A stretch of DNA of 17,482 nt from CAZVCJ01 sp964625745 (GTDB lineage Bacteria > Chloroflexota > Anaerolineae > VGOG01): NCBI GenBank assembly GCA_964625745.1, contig CAZVCJ010000083.1, positions 1-17,482 on the forward strand, written 5' to 3'. Position 1 is the first letter of the stretch. Each line of letters opens with the position of its first letter. A program made the position numbers and the translations under genes. This document shows positions 1-6,060 of the stretch, one piece after another. The notes beneath the pieces are model-generated. The model had not been told where the DNA came from and ran no database searches. It was given only the letters and a program-made list of their open reading frames with translations.

Positions 1-84
1 GTTTAAGGGGTATGATTTAGCTGAGGAATGGCCGCCGATTCGGCAAATCCTTTTTGTTCGTTGTTATACTTGGCAAACCACCAC
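1..84. other. Unassigned window edge
   Basis: No gene can be supported here. The minus strand is the 3' flank of the histidine kinase. The plus strand holds a small GCCGA-TCGGC palindrome around 33-44 followed by a short T run near 51-55, which is too weak to call a terminator. One frame on each strand stays open to the window edge, but neither can be judged from so few codons. Confidence 0.4.
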
Positions 85-2235
85 TCAACTCTCGTCCTTC
101 GGTACTGATGGTATCGGTATATCCACGGTGACCGTTGTGCCCTCGCCTGGCTCTGATTGGATCTGCAGCGTTCCGTCCAGAAGTCGCGCCCGCTCGTGCA
201 TTCCGGCCAGGCCAAGCTTGCCCATAACGACCAGGTCGCCTGACCCGTCTGGTGGTTCAAATCCCTGGCCATCGTCATCCACGGTTATCTTAGCCCTTCC
301 CTCGCCAAACTCCACCACAGTCACAACCTGCGAAGCCTGGGAATGTCGCCTGACGTTGTTGAGCGCTTCCTGAACGATGCGGAACAAGCCCAGCTCCGCT
401 TCGGGTGACAGACGTCGCCTGTCGCCGCATACCTTCAGCTCTGTCTCTATCCCGTCTTCTTCGAGGCTTGGACCTTCGCGCACGTCGGCCAGCAATCCTT
501 CCAATGCTGGCAGCAGACCCAAATCGTCTAGCACAGACGGCCGCAGGTCTCGGCTGAAGCGGCGAACGCCTCGCAATATGCCGTCAATCAGTTCGTGCAA
601 TTCTTCCAGGCGTTCTGTTGTGGATTCAGACAACTGTGCACTGCTGGAAGTAGCCAGGCTATCGAGGCGACGCGAGAGGTGTATCAGGGCCTGGGCTGTG
701 TCGTCGTGGAGCTCGCGGGCGATGCGCTTGCGTTCGTCTTCCTGGGCCCGAGTGACTTGGCGGGCGTAGAAGCGCATGTTTTCGTAGAGGTGTGCGTTCT
801 TGACGGCGATGCCGGCCTCACGCCCAATGCCAGCCAGGATGGCTACGTCTCTGTTGGAAAAACCTTTTGGTCTGTTGATACTGCCAGTGGCCAACATACC
901 CAACGGTTGATTGCCGCTCATGATCGGTACCGCTACAATGCTGGTGATGCCGGCCTCGACAAAGGCGGGTATTGCATCAGGATAGCTACTGTAGTCCTCG
1001 ACGACGATGGGGCGGCCGCTGGCTATCACTTGCCCGGCCAGGCCCTCTCTCTTGGACACAGTTACATCTGCCAGTTCCTGAGGCAGGTTGTGGATGTATG
1101 GGTAGCTGATGAACTCTCTCTCTCGGTCGAGCAGCGCAATGGCCCCTGCGTCAGTGTCTATCAACTCCCCGGCGATTTGAAGCACGTTGGGCAGGATCCT
1201 ATCCAACTCCAGCTCCGAGGTGATTCTCTCCGATACTTCATTCAACAACTGTTGTATTCGTAATTGCCGCTCGATATTCTGGTGTAGACGGGCGTTCTCG
1301 ATGGCCACGCCGATCTGGTTGCCGATGACTGTGATGAGCTCCACCTCTTCTGGAAGAAATTGGCGCGAGTCCCGGGTGGCAACAGCCAGTGCGCCCTGAA
1401 TCCCACCCTTGGACTTCAGCGGGACGATGATCTGGCCTCGCAGCTCTTCCTTCTGCACGGCTACTCTGGTCAGTCGAGGATCTTGAGAGGAATCCCCTAC
1501 CACCATCAGTTCCCCAGATTGAGCGACTCGCCCGCAGAAGCCCTCACCCAATTTCAACCGATCTATCTCTGCGGCGGATTCCTTCGAGATGCCCCGATAG
1601 GCGGCCAGGATCAACTCTTGAGTTTGTTTGCTCAGGAAGAATAGCAGGCCGGCGTCCAGGCCCGTTACTTCCAGAACTTTGTTGAGGGCGCCACTAAAGA
1701 TCTGTTCCAGTTCCGGGGACCCGATCAAGATGCTGGAGACGGAGTTGATAGCTTGCAGTCGAGCCACGGCCTTTTGGCGCAGCCTCTTCTCTTTCTCCTG
1801 AGTCTCGATCATCCAGATCATTGCATAGCCGACTATGGCGACAGAAACCGTCTCCAAAAGGGCATCCGCTGGATAGGGGGAAGACAGGAAGACGCGGGGC
1901 AGCATGATGAGGATAGCCAGGGCCAGGGTGATCAGCCCCCCTGCTTGCCCGAAGGCGAAGCTCCCCCCGGCTATAGGCAGCAAGAATATGATACGCTCTA
2001 CGGTGTGCCGGGTGAGAGGGAATGACGTTAGGGGTATAGGACGTACCTGCGGTGTGAAATAGTGGAGAAATGTACTGGCGGCCAACATAGCCGCTACGAT
2101 CCAGAAGTGACGGGTACTTACAATTCTTTTCAACGGACTCAGCCTCGCAATCACCATAGCCCAGATCAAAACTGGTACGAAAAGCACAATCGTGACGCCA
2201 ATAACCGGCGCCACAACCTCTCCGATGCCCCCCAT
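85..2235 (-). CDS. Membrane GAF-GAF sensor histidine kinase (NarL-type, HisKA_3)
   Basis: This is a 716-residue sensor kinase that should phosphorylate the response regulator encoded just upstream. Residues 1-145 are membrane-embedded, with hydrophobic helices near 8-30, 43-60, 82-112 and 127-143. Two GAF domains follow (about 174-317 and 341-483). Next come a HisKA_3 dimerisation box with ERKRIARELHDD, where H510 is the likely phosphoacceptor, and an HATPase domain with the N box EALNNVRRHS (623-632), the G1 box DDDGQGF (653-659) and GLAGM (675-679). The ATG at 2235 was chosen because GAAGGAGGT lies directly in front of it. The frame stays open upstream to a GTG at 2379, but that codon has no ribosome-binding site. 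The first 32 residues are nearly the same as the two small membrane proteins encoded at 3489 and 3733. The input signal cannot be read from the sequence; GAF domains often bind small molecules or redox cofactors. Confidence 0.93.
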   Translation of the reverse strand: MGGIGEVVAPVIGVTIVLFVPVLIWAMVIARLSPLKRIVSTRHFWIVAAMLAASTFLHYFTPQVRPIPLTSFPLTRHTVERIIFLLPIAGGSFAFGQAGGLITLALAILIMLPRVFLSSPYPADALLETVSVAIVGYAMIWMIETQEKEKRLRQKAVARLQAINSVSSILIGSPELEQIFSGALNKVLEVTGLDAGLLFFLSKQTQELILAAYRGISKESAAEIDRLKLGEGFCGRVAQSGELMVVGDSSQDPRLTRVAVQKEELRGQIIVPLKSKGGIQGALAVATRDSRQFLPEEVELITVIGNQIGVAIENARLHQNIERQLRIQQLLNEVSERITSELELDRILPNVLQIAGELIDTDAGAIALLDREREFISYPYIHNLPQELADVTVSKREGLAGQVIASGRPIVVEDYSSYPDAIPAFVEAGITSIVAVPIMSGNQPLGMLATGSINRPKGFSNRDVAILAGIGREAGIAVKNAHLYENMRFYARQVTRAQEDERKRIARELHDDTAQALIHLSRRLDSLATSSSAQLSESTTERLEELHELIDGILRGVRRFSRDLRPSVLDDLGLLPALEGLLADVREGPSLEEDGIETELKVCGDRRRLSPEAELGLFRIVQEALNNVRRHSQASQVVTVVEFGEGRAKITVDDDGQGFEPPDGSGDLVVMGKLGLAGMHERARLLDGTLQIQSEPGEGTTVTVDIPIPSVPKDES

Positions 2236-2442
2236 AGTTGTACCTCCTTCAGGAGAGATCACCGGGCGATACAATTCAGTACTGCTCTCACTGTTCACTA
2301 CCCGACATTTCGGGCAGCGACCCTCCCGCAGATTCGAGAATCGTGTCAATTGCAGGCTCAAGCCCCATCGTCGGGGCACGTAATGGCCCCCAATCGCGGC
2401 CTGACCTGCGGGAGGGTGAAGATGTCGGGTAATGAACCCTCA
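2236..2442 (-). ncRNA. Candidate structured leader between regulator and kinase genes
   Basis: A large inverted repeat lies in the 207-nt gap. The outer arms are 2293-2308 and 2422-2437: 15 of 16 pairs are canonical, and the odd pair is G-U when read as minus-strand RNA, the transcribed strand. The inner arms, 2321-2331 and 2406-2416, match 11 of 11. They enclose smaller hairpins, such as GCCCC/GGGGC near 2362-2377 and GATTC/GAATC at 2331-2342. A competing hairpin CCCGA-loop-TCGGG at 2301-2314 would break the outer stem. It resembles no riboswitch class I can name, and a MITE-like element is the main alternative. There is no U run, so it is not a simple terminator. Confidence 0.4.
2293..2437. 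repeat. 145-bp two-armed inverted repeat
   Basis: The arms are 2293-2308/2422-2437 (one mismatch at DNA level) and 2321-2331/2406-2416 (perfect). The spacers between outer and inner arms differ in length, 12 nt on the left and 5 nt on the right. No flanking target duplication is obvious. It could be an RNA fold or a small non-autonomous mobile element. Confidence 0.75.
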
Positions 2443-3108
2443 CTAGAGCGTATCTTCGAGTGTAAGCCAGCCCTTTTGCAGAGCTTGCACCACGGCCTCG
2501 GTGCGCGAACCGACTTGCATCTTGCTGAAGACGGTGCTCAGGTGGGCCTGAACGGTGCGTGTGCTGAGGCTGAGATGGCGAGCGATGTCCTTATTGTTCA
2601 TACCTCTGGCTGCCAGCTTCAGTACCTCCAACTCCCGCTCGGTGAGTTGGCCCAGCGTGCTCTCCTCGGTAAGCTTGCTTGGGGGATGGGCAAAGCGATC
2701 TACCACCTTGCGGGCGATGGCTGGGTGAAGCACTGATTCGCCAGCGTTTACCTGCCGGATGGCCTCGATCAAGTCACGGCCGCGCACGTTCTTCAAAAGA
2801 TAGCCTGCCGCCCCTGCTTCCAGGAGAGCGAAGACGTACTGGTCGTCATCGTAAGCGGTGAGTATGAGCACAGCGGTGGTTGGGCATAGGGCCTTGATCC
2901 GTTTGGTGGCCTCAATGCCGTTCAGCCTGGGCATGGCGATGTCTATGATGGCCACGTCAGGCTGCAACTCGGTTGCCAGCCTGACGGCTTCCTCTCCGTC
3001 ACCGGCTTCTCCAACCACGTGCAAATCATCCTCATGCTCCAGCAGCCTGCAGGTGCCCTCCCGTACCAGCGCGTGGTCATCAGCCAGCAGAATACTGATT
3101 TTGTCCAT
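2443..3108 (-). CDS. NarL/LuxR-family response regulator
   Basis: This is a 221-residue two-domain regulator of normal family length. The receiver domain (about 4-120) shows the acidic pair D10/D11, phosphoacceptor D56 in IIDIAMP, the switch threonine T84 and conserved K106. The C-terminal LuxR helix-turn-helix (about 150-212) contains LTERELEVLKLAARGMNNKDIA and then LSLSTRTVQAHLS. Phosphorylation by the kinase encoded downstream at 85-2235 should promote dimerisation and DNA binding. The ATG at 3108 has GGGAGAG at good distance on the minus strand. It is the first gene of the pair, and the promoter lies about 40 bp upstream. Its targets are unknown; the divergent small membrane protein genes are obvious candidates. 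Confidence 0.95.
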   Translation of the reverse strand: MDKISILLADDHALVREGTCRLLEHEDDLHVVGEAGDGEEAVRLATELQPDVAIIDIAMPRLNGIEATKRIKALCPTTAVLILTAYDDDQYVFALLEAGAAGYLLKNVRGRDLIEAIRQVNAGESVLHPAIARKVVDRFAHPPSKLTEESTLGQLTERELEVLKLAARGMNNKDIARHLSLSTRTVQAHLSTVFSKMQVGSRTEAVVQALQKGWLTLEDTL

Positions 3109-3146
3109 AGCGCTCTCCCTTGTAACTACCGAACGGCTCTGCGTAT

Positions 3147-3175
3147 ATTATACTCTATTATCCAGACCAGAGCAA
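3147..3175 (-). promoter_or_regulatory. Sigma70-type promoter of the regulator/kinase operon
   Basis: On the minus strand a perfect TATAAT (-10, 3147-3152) is preceded by TTGCTC (-35, 3170-3175) with a 17-bp spacer. The predicted transcript would start near 3140, about 30 nt before the response regulator ATG. Confidence 0.7.
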
Positions 3176-3384
3176 GAAGAGAAACCGGGTTTTCCCCCTA
3201 CTGAATGTATGAACTGTTGCTTTTAGCGAAATAGGTAGATACGCCTATTCTGTCGTAAGCCAAAATACGCAGCTCGAGTCAGCCAGAGCTAGGCGAAATG
3301 GCCTGGGCCATTGTGGGTTTCGCCCAGGTTTGGAAGGCGGGGGCTTAGGCCTTTTTCGGGGGAGTAAAACAGGCGTTTTGGCCG

Positions 3385-3413
3385 ATGACAATAGCTGCCA
3401 AAAGTGGTATACT
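3385..3413 (+). promoter_or_regulatory. Extended -10 promoter for small membrane protein gene 1
   Basis: ATGACA (3385-3390, 5 of 6 to TTGACA) and TATACT (3408-3413, 5 of 6) are separated by 17 bp. TGG directly precedes the -10, giving an extended -10. The leader to the ATG at 3489 would be about 70 nt. Confidence 0.65.
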
Positions 3414-3488
3414 AGGGTTGAAAAAGACAAAGGATCGTTTCCTCCGATTGGCGGGGGATATCTTGAAAGGTTAGAAGGAGGTGTAACT

Positions 3489-3674
3489 ATGGGAGGCATC
3501 GAAGGAACAGTGGCGCTGGTTATCGGGATCGCAGTCGTGCTTTTCGTGCCCGTTCTGGTCTGGGCTACGGTGATCGCTGGACTGCGTAAGATCGTGCGGG
3601 AGAAGATGTGGGAGACTCGCCCCGACCAAACCGAGTTGGCCCAGGAAGCTCAACAGCCGATAGGCTCGAACTAA
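3489..3674 (+). CDS. Small single-pass membrane protein, kinase-helix paralogue 1
   Basis: This 61-residue protein has one strong hydrophobic helix (about residues 8-32, with the core VVLFVPVLVWATVIAGL) and then a short basic/acidic tail (KIVREKMWETRPDQTELAQ). It matches the first membrane helix of the kinase encoded at 85-2235 almost residue for residue, starting at MGGI, and the small protein encoded at 3733. The ribosome-binding site and start (GAAGGAGGTGTAACT-ATG) also match the kinase's, which supports both starts. The family is unknown to me. The similarity suggests that it pairs with, competes with or tunes the kinase in the membrane, but that is inference. Confidence 0.85.
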   Translation: MGGIEGTVALVIGIAVVLFVPVLVWATVIAGLRKIVREKMWETRPDQTELAQEAQQPIGSN

Positions 3675-3686
3675 ACTGGAAAACAC

Positions 3687-3714
3687 TTGACTGAGCATCA
3701 TATTTGACTATTCT
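3687..3714 (+). promoter_or_regulatory. Possible internal promoter before small membrane protein gene 2
   Basis: TTGACT (3687-3692) and TATTCT (3709-3714) are separated by 16 bp. The predicted start falls almost on the ribosome-binding site, so this may be chance. Confidence 0.3.
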
Positions 3715-3732
3715 GCGAAAGGAGGTAAAATC

Positions 3733-3900
3733 ATGGAAACGCAAGCAGTAGTTGCCCTGGTGATCGGGGTCGTCGTCGTGCTCTTTGTGCCTGCCCTGGT
3801 CTGGTCCACAGTCATTGCCGGTTTGTACCGGGTTGTGCGCGAAAAGATGCAGGAGGCCGTGAAGACAGTTACCAGGCGGGTGCCAGTGGATACCAAGTAG
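3733..3900 (+). CDS. Small single-pass membrane protein, kinase-helix paralogue 2
   Basis: This 55-residue protein has one membrane helix (about residues 6-31, VVALVIGVVVVLFVPALVW) and a basic tail (YRVVREKMQEAVKTVTRRV). It shares VALVIG, LFVP, LVW, TVIAGL and VREKM with the protein encoded at 3489, and the helix with the kinase N terminus. The ATG at 3733 follows AAAGGAGGT. It lies 58 bp after the previous gene and is probably co-transcribed with it. The C-terminal tails of the two small proteins differ, so the helix and the REKM juxtamembrane motif are the conserved parts. The function is unknown. Confidence 0.85.
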   Translation: METQAVVALVIGVVVVLFVPALVWSTVIAGLYRVVREKMQEAVKTVTRRVPVDTK

Positions 3901-3930
3901 CTTGTACTGGAATCTTGATATAGGCTCCAA

Positions 3931-4003
3931 GGCCCGTCCCTTCGACAGGCCTCAGGACAGGCCTCGGGCTGTCAGAAACACCCCTGGGGACGGGTGCTAG
4001 AGC
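3931..4003. repeat. Dispersed hairpin repeat, copy A, with inserted CCTTCGACAGG element
   Basis: The outer blocks GGCCCGTC (3931-3938), TCGGGCTG (3964-3971), CACCC (3979-3983) and GGGACGGGTGCTAGAGC (3987-4003) are the same as in the copy at 16549-16593. Copy A differs by an extra 25-nt block at 3939-3963 (beginning CCTTCGACAGG), by 3 extra nt at 3984-3986 and by its 7-nt linker. CCCGTCCC/GGGACGGG can form a stem. Confidence 0.8.
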
Positions 4004-4068
4004 CTTACATCAAAGCTTCAGCAGCTTGAGCACCGTCTATCGCCGCCGATACAGAAAGACACCCAATT

Positions 4069-4104
4069 GCTGAAGGGGCCATCTGAATTGATGGCCCTTT
4101 CAGC
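4069..4104 (+). promoter_or_regulatory. Leader hairpin upstream of the binding-protein gene
   Basis: A 15-bp stem with one G-U pair joins 4069-4083 to 4090-4104 across a 6-nt loop (TGAATT). It ends about 30 nt before the ATG at 4135. There is no T run, so it is not a canonical terminator. It could stabilise the mRNA, attenuate it or be recognised by a protein. Upstream, TTGAGC (4026-4031) with GATACA (4048-4053) is only a weak promoter candidate. Confidence 0.5.
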
Positions 4105-4134
4105 GCGGAAAGGGCGCTTGAGAGAAGAAGGATT

Positions 4135-5148
4135 ATGAGTAAGAGAGTGCAGTTGATCACCGTGGCGCTGGCCCTGACGTTGATCACCGGAGGCTGTCAG
4201 CCGCTGGAGGAGCCACGCAAGGAACCAACACGTCAGACCATTGTAGTCTACAGCTTCAGCGTCGAGGAAGAGGTCATGACCGAAGGGGTCTTCCCTGCCT
4301 TCCAGGACTACTGGCGGGAGCAGACGGGTGAGGAGGTGACTTTCCAGGGCGTTTTCGCCGGTTGCGAGGAGATTACCGAGGCGATCGTGGACGGCGCATC
4401 GGCCGATGTAGCGATCCTATCCGATGAGCAGCACGCCGTCTGGTTACGAATCAACGATTGGGTGGAGACTGACTGGCAAACCTTTCCCCATCAGGGGATC
4501 GTCAGCCGCAGCCCCATCGCCATCGCCGTCCGCCCCGGCAACCCGTTAAGGATCGAGAACTGGGCCGACCTGGCCCGCCCTGATGTGAGTCTGGTCCACC
4601 CCGACCCCCGTACTTCGTGTGGAGCCCAGTGGGCGCTTGTGGCCGAATACGGATCGGCGTTACTGGACGAAAAGGGCGGCAGCGAGGAAGCGGCCTACGA
4701 GCAACTGCGGGGCATCTGGGCCAACGTGGTCGCTAGCCCTGCCTCATCCCGCGAGGCTTTGAAGCAGTTCGTGTTCGGCACAGGCGACGCTCTGGTGACC
4801 TATGAGCAGGATGCGTTGTTAGCCCAGGCCCGTGGCGCGGACTTGAAGGTCGTCACGCCGCGCAGCACCGTCGTGAGCGAGCAAGTGGTTGTCATCGTGG
4901 ACCGCAACGTGCAGTCCTGGGAGCGAGAGGTGGTGGAGGCGTTCGTCTCCTTCCTGTGGAGTGAGACAGCGCAGGAGGCGTTTACCCGCTACTACTTCCG
5001 GGCCGTAACCGACGAGTCGCTCAACCAGGCTGTGCCAGAGTTCGGCGAAATCGAGCAGCCGTTTACGGTGCGCGATCTGGGGGGCTGGGGACGGGCATAC
5101 CCGGATATCATCCGCGAAGTCTGGGAGGAGAGGATCCTCGGGAAATAA
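4135..5148 (+). CDS. Sulfate/thiosulfate/molybdate-type ABC substrate-binding lipoprotein
   Basis: This 337-residue extracytoplasmic binding protein has a lipoprotein signal peptide (basic SKRVQ, hydrophobic core, LITGGC with lipidated C21). The mature part fits the type II periplasmic binding fold of the sulfate-binding (Sbp/CysP) group: an opening IVVYSFSVEEE strand, VFPAFQDYWREQTGEEVTF, then the ADVAILSD strand, VRPGNPLRIENWADLARPDV and a C-terminal YPDIIREVWEE. Sulfate, thiosulfate or an oxyanion such as molybdate or tungstate are the reasonable ligands, and the sequence alone does not decide between them. No permease or ATPase follows; the next genes encode a HybA/HybB-like electron-transfer pair 24 bp downstream. 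The start has AGAAGAAGG upstream. Confidence 0.8.
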   Translation: MSKRVQLITVALALTLITGGCQPLEEPRKEPTRQTIVVYSFSVEEEVMTEGVFPAFQDYWREQTGEEVTFQGVFAGCEEITEAIVDGASADVAILSDEQHAVWLRINDWVETDWQTFPHQGIVSRSPIAIAVRPGNPLRIENWADLARPDVSLVHPDPRTSCGAQWALVAEYGSALLDEKGGSEEAAYEQLRGIWANVVASPASSREALKQFVFGTGDALVTYEQDALLAQARGADLKVVTPRSTVVSEQVVVIVDRNVQSWEREVVEAFVSFLWSETAQEAFTRYYFRAVTDESLNQAVPEFGEIEQPFTVRDLGGWGRAYPDIIREVWEERILGK

Positions 5149-5172
5149 AGTCGAAGGAGAGGAAGGACAACC

Positions 5173-6060
5173 ATGGATCGCAGGAGTTTTCTTAAGCTGT
5201 CAGGGGCCGGCCTGGGTGCAGCTTTGCTGGGGACGAAGCAGGCCGACCCGGTGCGGGCGTCACCCGCCCATAGCAATGGAATGGCCATGCTCTACGATAG
5301 CACCAAGTGCATCGGCTGCCGCGCCTGCCAGAACGCTTGCAAGGAGTGGAACGGAAATCCGCCCGAAGCAGGGCCCGGCTTGTCGGCGGATACCTGGACT
5401 CTGATCCAGGTGGCAAAACCGGAAGGAAGCGACGAACGGGCCTTCCTGAAGCGGCAATGTATGCACTGCCTGTACCCGGCCTGTGTATCGGCTTGCCCGG
5501 TAGGCGCCCTCCAGCAAACGGAACAAGGAGCTATTGTGTATGACCCCGATCGGTGTATAGGCTGCCGCTACTGCATGGTGGCCTGCCCCTTTGGAGTCCC
5601 GAAGCTCGAATGGGAGGAGACCCTGCCATTCATCCGCAAGTGCACTTTCTGTATAGACCGCCTGGAAGACGGGTTGGAGCCGGCTTGCGCGGCGGCCTGT
5701 CCGGTCGGAGCCATCGCCTTTGGAGAGCGCGACAGCCTCATCGCCGAGGCGGAAGACCGGATTCGGGAAAACCCGGGCAGGTACGTGAATCACGTCTATG
5801 GTAAGGACGAGTTGGGGGGGACCTCGATGCTCTACCTCTCTCACATCCCCTTCGAGGAACTGGGGCTGCCGACCCTGGGCTCGGAGCCGGTCACAAGGCT
5901 GAGCGAGGTGATCGCCACGTACGGTACGCCCGGCGTTGCCCTGAGCGTGGCCGCCCTTCTGGGAGGGCTCTACTACGGGTTCACCAGGCGAGAGGCTGTC
6001 TCTGAGGAGATTGGGGCGGAGGAGGCCACCCGTCCAGAAGAAAGGGAGATAGAAGCATGA
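5173..6060 (+). CDS. HybA-like Tat-exported ferredoxin subunit with four [4Fe-4S] sites
   Basis: This 295-residue protein begins with a Tat signal (RRSFLKLSG, residues 3-11). Sixteen cysteines in four groups follow: C46/49/52/56, C96/99/104/108, C128/131/134/138 and C157/160/172/176. A single membrane helix near 248-268 anchors the C terminus. The layout and the motifs MLYDSTKCIGCRAC, KRQCMHC and CRYCMVACPF match HybA of hydrogenase-2 and the related formate dehydrogenase beta subunits. It should sit outside the cytoplasmic membrane and pass electrons to or from the NrfD-type subunit, whose gene overlaps its stop codon (ATGA at 6057). No hydrogenase or molybdoenzyme catalytic subunit is encoded in the window, so the partner enzyme is unknown. 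The start is supported by GGAGAGGAAGG. Confidence 0.9.
   Translation: MDRRSFLKLSGAGLGAALLGTKQADPVRASPAHSNGMAMLYDSTKCIGCRACQNACKEWNGNPPEAGPGLSADTWTLIQVAKPEGSDERAFLKRQCMHCLYPACVSACPVGALQQTEQGAIVYDPDRCIGCRYCMVACPFGVPKLEWEETLPFIRKCTFCIDRLEDGLEPACAAACPVGAIAFGERDSLIAEAEDRIRENPGRYVNHVYGKDELGGTSMLYLSHIPFEELGLPTLGSEPVTRLSEVIATYGTPGVALSVAALLGGLYYGFTRREAVSEEIGAEEATRPEEREIEA

Larger units (their letters stand above)
3109..3488. other. Divergent intergenic region with two promoters and nested hairpins
   Basis: This 380-bp gap separates the minus-strand regulator/kinase pair from the plus-strand small membrane protein genes, and no gene is seen in it. It holds a minus-strand promoter (3147-3175) and a plus-strand promoter (3385-3413). 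Between them are several short inverted repeats: AATAGG/CCTATT (3230-3249), GGCGAAA/TTTCGCC (3292-3324), ATGGCC/GGCCAT (3298-3311) and CCTGGGC/GCCCAGG (3302-3328). The last three overlap and cannot all form at once. Confidence 0.7.

Noticed and set aside
1..84. Open frames on both strands at the window edge and a small GCCGA/TCGGC palindrome before a T run
   Set aside because: There are too few codons to judge and the stem is only about 4-5 bp, so neither a gene nor a terminator can be supported.
595..1263. Long plus-strand open frame opposite the kinase
   Set aside because: It lies wholly within the well-supported kinase gene on the other strand and shows no recognisable domain or start site.
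2236..2379. N-terminal extension of the kinase to a GTG at 2379, with a CPKC motif
   Set aside because: There is no ribosome-binding site at 2379, the region is part of the inverted repeat, and GAAGGAGGT directly precedes the ATG at 2235. The matching small membrane protein also begins at MGGI.
5260..5844. Minus-strand open frame of 194 codons opposite the HybA-like gene
   Set aside because: The plus-strand protein has sixteen perfectly placed cysteines and a Tat signal; the other frame is a by-product of GC-rich codons.
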